Part shown: one piece after another, positions 16,433 to 24,929 of the stretch
How the letters are laid out: every line of letters begins with the position of its first letter
Numbering within the stretch: the stretch's first letter is position 1
Assembly: GCF_038595055.1 (NCBI RefSeq)
Contig: NZ_CP152002.1
Location: forward strand, 1,966,501 to 2,030,500
Length of the DNA stretch: 64,000 bases
Direction: 5' to 3'
Source of the DNA: Paenibacillus sp. FSL R7-0345
GTDB lineage: Bacteria > Bacillota > Bacilli > Paenibacillales > Paenibacillaceae
Translations under genes and position numbers: made by a program
Notes under the pieces: generated by a model
The model's database searches: none
What the model saw: the letters and a program-made list of their open reading frames with translations, nothing else
What the model was told of the DNA's origin: nothing

Positions 16433-16940
16433 ATCAATCTTTAAGCTAAATCTGCTAATCTTCTTATTAATTCTTGGTCATATCGTTTGTCTGGCTATTT
16501 CCTCATTAGAGTATTCTATTCTGAGAAGAAGCATTATTCCACATTTTACTCGAGATCTGTCAGGCGGACCTGATACAACTATGATATATCATCTTTATGA
16601 AGAGTTGCGGTGGCCTTTTATGATCGATTCATTAATTATAATATGTACGATTGTTTTAGCTTTTAGAAGCTATAAAGTTAGCCGGAAAAGTAGTGTGCTT
16701 TTTTTACTAGTCATTTTTTTATTATTTTGTATTGTACAAGTCGTGCCAGATGTCATTTTTGAATTTACTGGATTAACATCTGTGCTGACAGGAATTCGGT
16801 TCCTGTTAGGAACCAGTACGAGGATACCTAGTGTGCAATATCTGTTTTTTCCGTACTATACACTGCTATTTGCAGCAATGTTATGTTTTGTCTTTGGTTC
16901 TTTATTGAAGCTCGGGGGCAGGGACAGCATGCCTAAATGA
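16398..16940 (+). CDS. Small multi-spanning membrane protein of unknown function
   Basis: A 180-residue protein with four hydrophobic segments (about residues 16-36, 62-83, 91-115 and 145-168) and a short acidic N terminus (MITERTEESEDKS). I do not recognise a family. The ATG at 16398 lies inside the end of the amidase gene (35-base overlap), which implies translational coupling and a shared role, perhaps immunity, anchoring or control of the amidase. A longer frame starting at 16203 is only the out-of-phase shadow of the amidase gene. AT-rich like its neighbours. Confidence 0.75.
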   Translation: MITERTEESEDKSIFKLNLLIFLLILGHIVCLAISSLEYSILRRSIIPHFTRDLSGGPDTTMIYHLYEELRWPFMIDSLIIICTIVLAFRSYKVSRKSSVLFLLVIFLLFCIVQVVPDVIFEFTGLTSVLTGIRFLLGTSTRIPSVQYLFFPYYTLLFAAMLCFVFGSLLKLGGRDSMPK

Positions 16941-16946
16941 ATGTAA

Positions 16947-16989
16947 AAGAAGAAGACCCAGGCACTTAACGTGCCTGGGTCTTCTTCTT
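16947..16989. terminator. Bidirectional terminator
   Basis: A perfect 19-bp stem (AAGAAGAAGACCCAGGCAC with its complement) around a TTAAC loop, shared by the membrane-protein gene and convergent ilvD. Confidence 0.9.
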
Positions 16990-17004
16990 AAGAGTGCAGA
17001 ACAG

Positions 17005-18690
17005 TTAGATCTTCAGCACGCCGCCCTTGCTTGCATTGGTAACAAGCGCGGAATAACGGGCCAGATAGCCTTTTTTGACCTTAGGCTCGAAGCCTTTCCA
17101 GCCGGTGCGGCGGGTAGCCAGGGTTTCCTCGTCAACCAGCAGCTCAATCTTGCGGTTGATCAGATCCAGCTCGATGATGTCGCCGTCTTCAACGAACGCG
17201 ATCGGTCCGCCTTCAGCGGCTTCCGGCGAGATGTGCCCGATGCTGATCCCGCGGGATGCGCCGGAGAAACGTCCGTCGGTGATCAGGCCGACTTTGGCGC
17301 CCAGACCCATGCCGACGATTTGGGAGGTAGGAGCAAGCATTTCCGGCATGCCCGGTCCGCCCTTCGGACCTTCATAACGGATAACTACGACATGGCCTTC
17401 TTTTACCTTGCCGTTAGCGATGCCTTCCAGTGCCGTTTCCTGCGAATCGAAGCAGATGGCAGGACCTTTATGGTAGCCGCCTACGGAAGCGTCAACCGCA
17501 CCGACTTTGATGATCGAGCCTTCCGGTGCCAGGTTGCCGTAAAGTACAGCGAGTCCGCCTACCTCGGAATAAGGGTTTTCCAGTTTATGAATAACGCTGG
17601 TATCCAGAATTTCGTGGCCGCGGACATTCTCGGCAATTGTCTTGCCGGTAACCGTCATACAGTCGCCGAAGATAGCGCCCGGTTTCTTGAGCAGCTCGTT
17701 CAGTACGGCACTTACGCCGCCTGCCCGGTCAACATCTTCGATAAAGATGTCGGAGGCTGGAGCGAGCTTGGCCAGGTAAGGTACGCGGTTAGCTACTTCA
17801 TTGATACGTTCCAGCGGATAATCGATCTCAGCTTCCTGGGCCAAAGCCAGTGTGTGAAGCACAGTATTGGTAGAGCCGCCCATCGCCATATCAAGAGCAA
17901 AGGCGTTATCCAAGGATTCCTTGGTTACGATATCACGCGGCTTCAGATCCAGCTTGATCAGCTCCATCAGCTGGGTAGCTGATTTGCGTACGAAATCTCT
18001 GCGTTCTTCGGCTACGGCAAGGATGGTGCCGTTACCCGGAAGGGCAAGACCCATTGCTTCAGCCAGACAGTTCATGGAGTTCGCAGTAAACATACCGGAA
18101 CAGGAACCGCAGGTAGGACAGCCGAATTGTTCAAGCTCAAGCAGCTCGGCATCATTGATCTTGCCGACCTGGTGAGCGCCAACGCCTTCAAATACGGAAG
18201 TCAGAGAAAGCTTATTGCCTTTGCTGTCCACGCCGGCCTTCATCGGTCCGCCGCTGACAAAGATGGTCGGGATGTTGACGCGCAGGGCGCCCATCATCAT
18301 GCCTGGGGTGATTTTATCACAGTTGGGAATGCAGACCATACCATCGAACCAGTGCGCGGAAACAACGGTTTCCAGTGCGTCAGCGATGATCTCACGGCTT
18401 GGCAGCGAATAGCGCATACCGATGTGGCCCATTGCGATACCGTCGTCTACGCCGATTGTATTGAATTCAAAAGGAACGCCGCCGGCTTCGCGGATCGCTT
18501 CCTTAACGATTTTGCCGAACTCCTGCAGATGCACATGACCTGGAACAATATCAATGTAGGAGTTACAGACCGCGATGAACGGTTTGCCGAAATCCTCCTC
18601 TTTAACTCCGGCTGCACGCAGGAGACTGCGGTGCGGAGCACGGTCGAAGCCTTTTTTAATCATGTCTGAACGCATTTTCTTGGCTGCCAT
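17005..18690 (-). CDS. ilvD: Dihydroxy-acid dehydratase
   Basis: A 561-residue protein of the IlvD/Edd family, matching the usual length. It dehydrates 2,3-dihydroxy-isovalerate and -methylvalerate to the 2-oxo acids in valine, isoleucine and leucine synthesis. Iron-sulfur cysteines are visible in [22 protein letters not shown] and [19 protein letters not shown]. Further conserved blocks are [22 protein letters not shown] and [25 protein letters not shown]. The gene stands alone, away from any ilvBNC or leu genes. I looked for a T-box in its 5' region and found none. The ATG follows GGGAGGG. Confidence 0.97.
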   Translation of the reverse strand: MAAKKMRSDMIKKGFDRAPHRSLLRAAGVKEEDFGKPFIAVCNSYIDIVPGHVHLQEFGKIVKEAIREAGGVPFEFNTIGVDDGIAMGHIGMRYSLPSREIIADALETVVSAHWFDGMVCIPNCDKITPGMMMGALRVNIPTIFVSGGPMKAGVDSKGNKLSLTSVFEGVGAHQVGKINDAELLELEQFGCPTCGSCSGMFTANSMNCLAEAMGLALPGNGTILAVAEERRDFVRKSATQLMELIKLDLKPRDIVTKESLDNAFALDMAMGGSTNTVLHTLALAQEAEIDYPLERINEVANRVPYLAKLAPASDIFIEDVDRAGGVSAVLNELLKKPGAIFGDCMTVTGKTIAENVRGHEILDTSVIHKLENPYSEVGGLAVLYGNLAPEGSIIKVGAVDASVGGYHKGPAICFDSQETALEGIANGKVKEGHVVVIRYEGPKGGPGMPEMLAPTSQIVGMGLGAKVGLITDGRFSGASRGISIGHISPEAAEGGPIAFVEDGDIIELDLINRKIELLVDEETLATRRTGWKGFEPKVKKGYLARYSALVTNASKGGVLKI

Positions 18691-19127
18691 ATTGACATTC
18701 CCTCCCGAAATTTGTTGAACAGATATAGTGTCGCATTAACGCATTGCAATCCCGAAAGCTGCGTGTCTGCGGATTATAGAAATAACGGGGTCCAGCTTCA
18801 TGTTGCAGAAGGAGGGCGGAGCCGTTTCTATAAAAAATAATGCCGTATTAACAGGGCCAGACTATCCTGCCTAAGAGGTTAGCGTGCCATTGTTATTAGT
18901 GAGTCTATCATAAAAGGCCCGTTTTTTCTACCGGACAGTGTGAAGTTTGTCGGCTGGAAAGAATATGGTCGTTTTATGGAAGCTGCAGCCGCTGCTACTT
19001 TCCTCTGTCTTTGAAGACGGATCGTGTAGTCAGTATTTTATTGCAGGAAGCAGCTTAAACAGAATATTTATAATTAATTACAAAAATACTGTAATAAACA
19101 AGCGGGTTGCAGATTTAACAATAAATT
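18691..19127. other. Non-coding gap between ilvD and the GH2 operon
   Basis: Contains the 5' region of ilvD on the minus strand. I see no T-box, no RNA gene and no convincing ORF. A weak -10-like TATGAT lies on the minus strand near 18907-18912 without a good -35. Confidence 0.5.
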
Positions 19128-19142
19128 TTGAAAGCGTTGACA
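19128..19142 (+). promoter_or_regulatory. Catabolite-responsive element (cre) candidate
   Basis: TTGAAAGCGTTGACA matches the Bacillus cre consensus WTGNAANCGNWNNCW at every position. It overlaps the -35 box of the GH2 promoter, so CcpA binding would block RNA polymerase. Confidence 0.7.
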
Positions 19143-19165
19143 GATTTGGTCCCCGGGATTATACT
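19137..19165 (+). promoter_or_regulatory. Sigma-A promoter of the GH2-ArsR operon
   Basis: TTGACA (19137-19142), exactly 17 bases, TATACT (19160-19165). A leader of about 95 bases precedes the TTG start at 19268. Confidence 0.75.
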
Positions 19166-19267
19166 CTGAGTTGATTTACCGATATCCCGTTTAGGTAATC
19201 TCTTATTCATTTAATTGTTACATAAAATCAGTAATAATAAAATATAAAGTCGGGAGTGAAGCTCATT

Positions 19268-21052
19268 TTGAGTACACCAGCAGCAGAACCATCGATTCCC
19301 CGTCCGGAATATCCCAGACCCCAGTTTGTCCGCAAGGATTGGTTGAGCCTCAATGGACAGTGGGATTTTTGCTTTGATGACGGGCGCGCCGGTGAAGATG
19401 AACACTGGTACCGGGGAGATGCGGAAGCTTTTTCAGCCCGGGCAATTCAGATGCCGTTTGCGTTTCAGAGCAGGCTGAGCGGGATTGCCGACCCTTCTTT
19501 TCATGATGTGGTGTGGTACCGGAGAACATTTTGCATTCCTGCAGACTGGAGCGGCAAAAGGGTTGTGCTGCATTTCGGAGCTGTTGATTACCTGGCCAAG
19601 GTTTGGGTGAACGGGCAGCTTGCAGCGGTGCATGAAGGCGGTCATACTCCTTTTCAGGCTGATATTACGGCAGTACTGACTGAAGGAAATAATACGGTTG
19701 TGGTCCGGGCGGAGGATTTCAGCCGAGATGTCACCCTGCCGCGCGGGAAGCAGTACTGGCTGGAAAATTCCGCATCTATTTTTTACACCCGTACGACCGG
19801 AATCTGGCAGAGCGTGTGGCTTGAACCGCTGTCTGAAGTTCATCTGGCCAAAAGTATGCTCACCCCTGATATTGACCGCAACGAAGTCCGGATCCGCACG
19901 TTTCTTAAGGGATACGAGGCGTCAGATAAGCTTAAACTTCGTATTCTGATCTGTTTTGAGCAGGAGCGGATTGCCGAAGAGGAATATATAGTTAGCGGAG
20001 CTGAACAGCAACGGAGTATCGGGCTGGGTGATTTCAATGATCATGGACTTGGACGGCTGTGGAGTCCGGAGCATCCGAATTTATATGATATCCGGTTCCA
20101 GCTTGTCCGCAGTGAGACCGTTATAGATGAAGTCTCTGCTTATTTCGGGATGCGCAAGGTGTCGGTTGAGGACGGTAAACTCTGTCTTAATAACAGGCCT
20201 TACTATCAGCGGCTTGTGCTTGACCAGGGGTATTTTCCTGACGGCATTCTGACTGCTCCTGCTGACGGCGATTTGCAGCGTGATGTGGAGCTGGCCAAAG
20301 AACTTGGTTTCAACGGTGTGCGCAAGCACCAGAAGACGGAAGATCCTCGTTTCCTGTACTGGTGCGACAAGCTCGGCATGCTGGTCTGGAGTGAGGCGGC
20401 CAATGCTTATGAATTTTCGGAAGCTTATGTCCGGAGGTTCACGCAGGAGTGGCTGGAGATTATGGAACGTGACTATAACCATCCTTGCATTGTAGCCTGG
20501 GTTCCGCTTAATGAGAGCTGGGGGATTCCTAATGTGCAGATTGATGAGCGCCAGCAGCAGCACGGACTGGCCATGTATCATTTGACCAAATCCCTCGATG
20601 GGACCAGACCGGTGGTGTATAATGACGGCTGGGAGCATATGACAACGGACCTGGTAACCATTCACGATTATGAGAGCCGCCGGGAAGTATTGGAGCAGCG
20701 ATATGCCACGGCAGAATCGGCTGTTAATGCCATGCCGGCGAACCGCAGGATTTTTGTCGGAGGCGCTTCTTACCAGGGGCAGCCGCTGCTTGTCTCGGAG
20801 TTCGGGGGCATTGCCTTCAAAAAAAGCGAGCAGGAGGGCTGGGGCTACTCCGGAGCAGAGAACGAAGCGGATTTTCTGAGCCGGCTGCAGGCGGTCGTCG
20901 GGCCTATGTTTACCTCACCGGTGATTCAGGGCTACTGCTATACGCAGCTGACGGATGTAGAGCAGGAGATCAACGGGATGCTGACCTATGACAGAAAACC
21001 GAAAGCGCCGCTGGCCGCTCTCCGGGCAATCATGACGAATGAACAGGTGTAG
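19268..21052 (+). CDS. Glycoside hydrolase family 2 protein
   Basis: A 594-residue cytoplasmic protein with the three-domain GH2 layout: a sugar-binding jelly roll (about 10-180; LSLNGQWDF, WYRRTF), an immunoglobulin-like domain, and a TIM barrel. The acid/base is Glu416 in WVPLNESWG and the nucleophile is Glu511 in LVSEFGG. Activity could be beta-galactosidase, beta-glucuronidase or beta-mannosidase-like; the length and GVRKHQKTEDPRFLYWCD barrel motif do not settle this. The TTG at 19268 follows GGGAG; a GTG at 19256 is too close to that site. It is the first gene of an operon with the ArsR-type gene 33 bases downstream. A strong promoter with an overlapping cre suggests catabolite repression. 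Confidence 0.9.
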   Translation: MSTPAAEPSIPRPEYPRPQFVRKDWLSLNGQWDFCFDDGRAGEDEHWYRGDAEAFSARAIQMPFAFQSRLSGIADPSFHDVVWYRRTFCIPADWSGKRVVLHFGAVDYLAKVWVNGQLAAVHEGGHTPFQADITAVLTEGNNTVVVRAEDFSRDVTLPRGKQYWLENSASIFYTRTTGIWQSVWLEPLSEVHLAKSMLTPDIDRNEVRIRTFLKGYEASDKLKLRILICFEQERIAEEEYIVSGAEQQRSIGLGDFNDHGLGRLWSPEHPNLYDIRFQLVRSETVIDEVSAYFGMRKVSVEDGKLCLNNRPYYQRLVLDQGYFPDGILTAPADGDLQRDVELAKELGFNGVRKHQKTEDPRFLYWCDKLGMLVWSEAANAYEFSEAYVRRFTQEWLEIMERDYNHPCIVAWVPLNESWGIPNVQIDERQQQHGLAMYHLTKSLDGTRPVVYNDGWEHMTTDLVTIHDYESRREVLEQRYATAESAVNAMPANRRIFVGGASYQGQPLLVSEFGGIAFKKSEQEGWGYSGAENEADFLSRLQAVVGPMFTSPVIQGYCYTQLTDVEQEINGMLTYDRKPKAPLAALRAIMTNEQV

Positions 21053-21085
21053 CAGATTGATTTTGTCGAAGGAGAGGGAATACTT

Positions 21086-22021
21086 TTGCTGGAGCTAAGC
21101 ATTGAAGATCCGGACCGGCTGGTTGCGGTAACCCATGCCTTGTCAACACGTTCGAGGGTGGAGATGCTCCGGCTGCTTGATAAGGAGGATCTGAATATCA
21201 TTGAAATAGCCGCCAGGCTGCAGCTTCCCGTATCAACGGTGGCGAGCAATGTCAAAGTGCTGGAGGCAGCCGGACTGATCCGTACATCCGCTGTTCCTGC
21301 CTCCCGCGGGGCAATGAAGCTGTGCAGCAGCAACTACAGCAATATCCAGATTAACCTGAATGAACAACGGGGACCGGAGTTAAAAAAGATTTATGTCTAC
21401 GAGGTAGATATGCCGGTCGGCCATTACAGCGACTGTGAGGTGGAGCCCACCTGCGGAATGGCCAGCGCCGAGGGGCTTATTATTAAGGAAGACGAACCGT
21501 CGAGCTTCTATCATCCCAAGCATATTAACGCCCGGATTATCTGGCTTCGCCGCGGGTATCTTGAATATCTGCTGCCGGTGGATCTGCCTGAACAGGCCGA
21601 GATTACATCGCTTGAGCTGTCGATGGAGATGTGTTCGGAAGCACCCGGATATGAACAGGACTGGCCCTCGGATATTACTGTGCGGGTGAACGGTATGGAA
21701 ATCGGCATGTGGACAAGTCCCGGGGATTTCGGTGACCGGCGCGGCCGGCTGAATCCGCAGTGGTGGCCGGACGGATCAACCCAATACGGATCCCTTAAAA
21801 CATGGCATGTGAACCGTGAGCAGACTACGCTTGACCGGGAGAAGGTGTCGGATGTTAGCCTTAATGAGCTGAACATTACCAAGAGCCCCAAAATACGGCT
21901 GCAGATCGGTATTCATCCGGAAGCGGTTCATCAGGGCGGGCTTAACCTGTTCGGCCGCGGGTTTGGCGATTACGAGCAAAATATTATCATGAAAATTAAT
22001 TATACTCTCAGGTCCGAATAA
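21086..22021 (+). CDS. ArsR-type HTH regulator with large C-terminal domain
   Basis: A 311-residue protein. Residues about 8-80 form an ArsR-like winged helix (HALSTRSRVEMLRLLDKEDLNIIEIAARLQLPVSTVASNVKVLEAAGLI). Residues about 95-311 form a beta-rich domain with many aromatic residues (WLRRGYLEYLLPVDLP, RLNPQWWPDGSTQYG, GLNLFGRGFGDYEQNI) and conserved cysteines near residues 117 and 124. I do not recognise this domain; it resembles a carbohydrate-binding jelly roll more than a metal sensor. The gene follows the GH2 gene by 33 bases and starts at a TTG after GGAGAGGG. It probably senses a sugar and controls its own operon, which is inference from context. Confidence 0.8.
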   Translation: MLELSIEDPDRLVAVTHALSTRSRVEMLRLLDKEDLNIIEIAARLQLPVSTVASNVKVLEAAGLIRTSAVPASRGAMKLCSSNYSNIQINLNEQRGPELKKIYVYEVDMPVGHYSDCEVEPTCGMASAEGLIIKEDEPSSFYHPKHINARIIWLRRGYLEYLLPVDLPEQAEITSLELSMEMCSEAPGYEQDWPSDITVRVNGMEIGMWTSPGDFGDRRGRLNPQWWPDGSTQYGSLKTWHVNREQTTLDREKVSDVSLNELNITKSPKIRLQIGIHPEAVHQGGLNLFGRGFGDYEQNIIMKINYTLRSE

Positions 22022-22043
22022 GCGCCACTGGTTTTGAGTGACG

Positions 22044-22098
22044 CATAAAAGCCCGGCTCTTGTGATGCGGATAACGCTCACAGTGCCGGGCTTTTATG
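22044..22098. terminator. Bidirectional terminator
   Basis: CATAAAAGCCCGGC pairs perfectly with GCCGGGCTTTTATG around a 27-base loop, serving the ArsR gene and the convergent acyltransferase gene. Confidence 0.85.
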
Positions 22099-22123
22099 GA
22101 TCAGGAGATGCGCCCAGTGTGTA

Positions 22124-23164
22124 TTAAGGAGTGCGCCGCAGCGCAGCGCGCTGCAGGCTGATCATCCAGTCTACCTGCGGTTCAACCAGCGGGTGGAGCC
22201 AGCGCTTGACAGCCGGCCGGGCAAGCAGCAGTGTGCAGAGGACGGCTGCGGACAGGAGCAGAACGGCTCCGGCCGTATTGCCGATGTAGCTGTAAATCCC
22301 GGAAGCAGCAGCCAGCCGGACAATGAAGCCGTGGAGCAGGAAGACATACAACGTGCGGCGTCCCCAGTCCGTCATCCGGCTTACACCATAAGGCACGAGT
22401 CCGAGAAACGCGAGCGAAGCTGCAATCTGCACAGCATACAGCGCCAGACGGTACATGCCCGCATACCATTCAGTTGCACCCAGCTGCATATAAGTCATAT
22501 TGCCGTACAGCCAGCCGAGCGGAAGCCCCGGACTTGCCAGAACGAGCACGGCGAGGAGCAGTACGGAGACAGCGGCTGCGGCTGTTTTAATATTTTTGCG
22601 GTAGAGCTTAGTGAAGGTGCCGAAAGAGAGATGATAGCCGATTACGAAATAAGGCAGATACACAAAAGTGCGGCTGATGCTGAACCATACCCCGTCTACC
22701 TGTAAATAGCCGACGGCTACGCCGGCTGCTACAGCAAATGCTATTTGTGCTGGTGCGGACCACTTGCCCATTCCCAGCATCAGTAGACGCCAGCAGGCAT
22801 GACTGGCCAGAAACCACAGGAGCAGATAGGGAGCGAATACGGAATGATGAATGCCGTCTACATGAAAAAGGGATACGTCAAGAGCTGAATACAGAGTCTG
22901 AAAAATCAGGTACTGCATACCGATCTGCAGGAGTACCTTGCGGCCTGCGCCTCCGGTAAGGCTCTTCCTGGCGAAATAACCGGTGACCAGCACAAACAGC
23001 GGCATATGGAAGCTGAAAATCCACATATAAAGCCCGTGCATGCCGTTCATTCTGCTGATTAACGGCTCGATTGCATTACCGGCGAATACAGTGACGATAA
23101 GCATGAATCGCAGGTTAAGAAAAAACGTTTCTCCGCGCGCCTCCAGCGTACTTTCCCTTTCCAT
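22124..23164 (-). CDS. Acyltransferase 3 family membrane protein
   Basis: A 346-residue integral membrane protein with about ten hydrophobic segments, resembling the acyltransferase 3 / fucose 4-O-acetylase group (LNLRFMLIVTVFAGNAIEPL, FSFHMPLFVLVTGYFARKS, FVYLPYFVIGYHLSF, LYVFLLHGFIVRL). These enzymes move acetyl or acyl groups onto surface polysaccharides or small molecules at the membrane. The catalytic His of the N-terminal helix is not in its usual place, but FHMPLFV is conserved. It is divergent from the alpha/beta hydrolase gene and appears monocistronic. The acceptor is unknown. Confidence 0.85.
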   Translation of the reverse strand: MERESTLEARGETFFLNLRFMLIVTVFAGNAIEPLISRMNGMHGLYMWIFSFHMPLFVLVTGYFARKSLTGGAGRKVLLQIGMQYLIFQTLYSALDVSLFHVDGIHHSVFAPYLLLWFLASHACWRLLMLGMGKWSAPAQIAFAVAAGVAVGYLQVDGVWFSISRTFVYLPYFVIGYHLSFGTFTKLYRKNIKTAAAAVSVLLLAVLVLASPGLPLGWLYGNMTYMQLGATEWYAGMYRLALYAVQIAASLAFLGLVPYGVSRMTDWGRRTLYVFLLHGFIVRLAAASGIYSYIGNTAGAVLLLSAAVLCTLLLARPAVKRWLHPLVEPQVDWMISLQRAALRRTP

Positions 23165-23237
23165 GGTCTAACCCCCAAAAGTTGCACAATGCAAAAGTTT
23201 TTAATTTAATTTTAAAATACATCTTTTCGCGGTTGGT

Positions 23238-23259
23238 TATTGTGAATTCAATCACAATA
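23238..23259. promoter_or_regulatory. Crp/Fnr-type palindrome
   Basis: TATTGTGA-N6-TCACAATA, perfect 8-bp arms, in the divergent region between the acyltransferase and alpha/beta hydrolase genes. The adjoining 23258-23272 segment matches the cre consensus with one mismatch. The core is nearly identical to the site at 15222. Confidence 0.55.
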
Positions 23260-23302
23260 GAAAGCGCTATCAGAGGGATTATTTGTGGCGATATGTTGAA
23301 GG

Positions 23303-23331
23303 TTGTTTGATTACCTTGATTCCTCTATAAT
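23303..23331 (+). promoter_or_regulatory. Sigma-A promoter of the alpha/beta hydrolase gene
   Basis: TTGTTT, 17-base spacer, perfect TATAAT (23326-23331), 32 bases before the TTG start codon. Confidence 0.65.
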
Positions 23332-23363
23332 TTTCTGTATGCAGTACACGGGAGTGAATCTAA

Positions 23364-24104
23364 TTGAAAAAAACAATAAACAGACGCAGGATTCTCCTGT
23401 CGCTTGCAGTCCTTCTGATCGTTGCCGGATTGCTGCTGTGGAGATACCTGACACCGTATGAGCCGGAACAAAATGCCGAGACTGCAATGCTCTCCGCCGC
23501 AGGTGTGACAGTGGAACAGAACGACGGCTGGATTTCTTTTGAGCCGGCTGTGAGCAGCGGTACAGCTGTTATTTTTTATCCGGGTGCGCTAGTTGAAGCA
23601 GAGGCCTATGCGCCGCTCGCCAAAAGAATTGCCACCGCAGGACATCCGTTCTACATAGCCCAAATGCCGTTCAATCTGGCCGTCATTAAAGGGGATGCGG
23701 CGGAGGAAATTATCAGCGCTCATCCGGAGCAGTCCTTTGTGATCGGCGGCCACTCCCTGGGCGGTGTTATGGCATCGCGTTACGCGGCAGAGCATGAGGA
23801 TCAGCTGGAGGGCGTCTTTTACCTCGCATCTTACCCGGATGAGAAAGGCAGCCTGAAGGACACGACGCTGTCTGTCTTGTCTGTGCTCGGAAGTGCGGAT
23901 ACCGTGGTCAACAGGGACAATTACAATGAAGGCCGTGCCTACTTGCCCGGCAATACTGTCTATTTGTCCATTGAGGGCGGAAATCATGCCCAGTTCGGAA
24001 GCTACGGGAAGCAGAAAGGCGACGGGGAAGCTTCCATCACAGAAGAAGAGCAGCAGATCCGCACCGCGCGGGCTATGCTGGATTGGCTGGGCAACCTGCG
24101 CTGA
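23364..24104 (+). CDS. Membrane-anchored alpha/beta hydrolase
   Basis: A 246-residue protein with an N-terminal membrane anchor or signal (about residues 9-27) and an alpha/beta hydrolase domain. The nucleophile elbow GGHSLGG is present, an acidic residue follows in VLGSADTVV, and the catalytic His lies in EGGNHAQFGSYG. This resembles the Abhydrolase_5 group, which includes esterases and carboxylesterase-like proteins; no substrate can be named. It starts at TTG after GGGAGTG, the same arrangement seen at the GH2 gene. It heads a run of four same-strand genes (HAD, sirtuin, aldo-keto reductase) with gaps of 29, 31 and 94 bases. Confidence 0.87.
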   Translation: MKKTINRRRILLSLAVLLIVAGLLLWRYLTPYEPEQNAETAMLSAAGVTVEQNDGWISFEPAVSSGTAVIFYPGALVEAEAYAPLAKRIATAGHPFYIAQMPFNLAVIKGDAAEEIISAHPEQSFVIGGHSLGGVMASRYAAEHEDQLEGVFYLASYPDEKGSLKDTTLSVLSVLGSADTVVNRDNYNEGRAYLPGNTVYLSIEGGNHAQFGSYGKQKGDGEASITEEEQQIRTARAMLDWLGNLR

Positions 24105-24133
24105 TTATTTGAATTTCAGAGAGGAGGCGGAGA

Positions 24134-24898
24134 ATGCCGCAGCTGCATGTTAATGATCTGGCCGTTCCCTGCCAGTGTATATTATTCGATAAGGACGGCA
24201 CTCTGCTGGACCTGCTCGCCACCTGGGGAGCCTGGGCGGAGCTGGTGCTGCAGGGGCTGGACAATCAGCTGGCGCTCATAGGGGGCAGCAGCCTGCCTGA
24301 TTTGTCCAGTGTTCTCGGGACCCGGCACGGCGCTGACGGCCGGCTGACCGGCTATGACCCTGCCGGGCCGCTGGCGATGGCGACAGCCGAAGAGAGCACT
24401 GGCATTCTGGCCTGGCATCTGTACAGTGCCGGTGTTCCCTGGAACGAAGCAGTTACCCGTGTTAATGCTATTGCCAAAGAGGCGATGAACAGGCTGCGGG
24501 CACAGCGCGCTGCAGTACCTCTGCCGGGCCTGCCGCCGTTTCTGCAGCAGTGTGCAGCTGCAGGGCTGAAGCTCGGAGTTGTTACTTCAGACGGAGCCGG
24601 GACGACTGGTGAACATCTGGAATGGATGGGCATTTCCGGTTATTTCCAAACGGTGGTGACAAGAGACCGGGTGCGGCACGGGAAGCCGGCGCCCGAAATG
24701 GCTGAGCTGGCCTGCCGTGAGCTGGAGGTTCTGCCGGAGAATACTGTCATTATCGGTGACAGCAATGCGGATATGCAGCTTGGCAAAGGGGCCGGCCTGC
24801 GGCTGTCTGTCGGAATCTCGCCGGAAGGCACTGCAGGCCACCTGCTGGATGCGGACACCATTGTTACCGGGTATCATCAGCTTCATATTACAGATTAA
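24134..24898 (+). CDS. HAD-superfamily hydrolase (phosphoglycolate phosphatase-like)
   Basis: A 254-residue cytoplasmic phosphatase of the haloacid dehalogenase superfamily. Motif I is LFDKDGTLLDL with nucleophile and acid/base Asp; motif II is VVTSDG; the motif III lysine lies in RHGKPAPEMAEL; motif IV is IIGDSNADMQLGKGAGL. A helical cap sits between motifs I and II, as in phosphoglycolate phosphatase and beta-phosphoglucomutase. It has a strong GAGGAGG site and starts 29 bases after the hydrolase gene. Substrate unknown. Confidence 0.9.
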   Translation: MPQLHVNDLAVPCQCILFDKDGTLLDLLATWGAWAELVLQGLDNQLALIGGSSLPDLSSVLGTRHGADGRLTGYDPAGPLAMATAEESTGILAWHLYSAGVPWNEAVTRVNAIAKEAMNRLRAQRAAVPLPGLPPFLQQCAAAGLKLGVVTSDGAGTTGEHLEWMGISGYFQTVVTRDRVRHGKPAPEMAELACRELEVLPENTVIIGDSNADMQLGKGAGLRLSVGISPEGTAGHLLDADTIVTGYHQLHITD

Positions 24899-24929
24899 TT
24901 CTGTTTGGAGAAAGGTGAGTGTGCAGAGT

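Noticed and set aside
18691-19100. A T-box or other riboswitch upstream of ilvD
   Set aside because: No GGGTGGTACC-like sequence or terminator/antiterminator pair was found on the minus strand.
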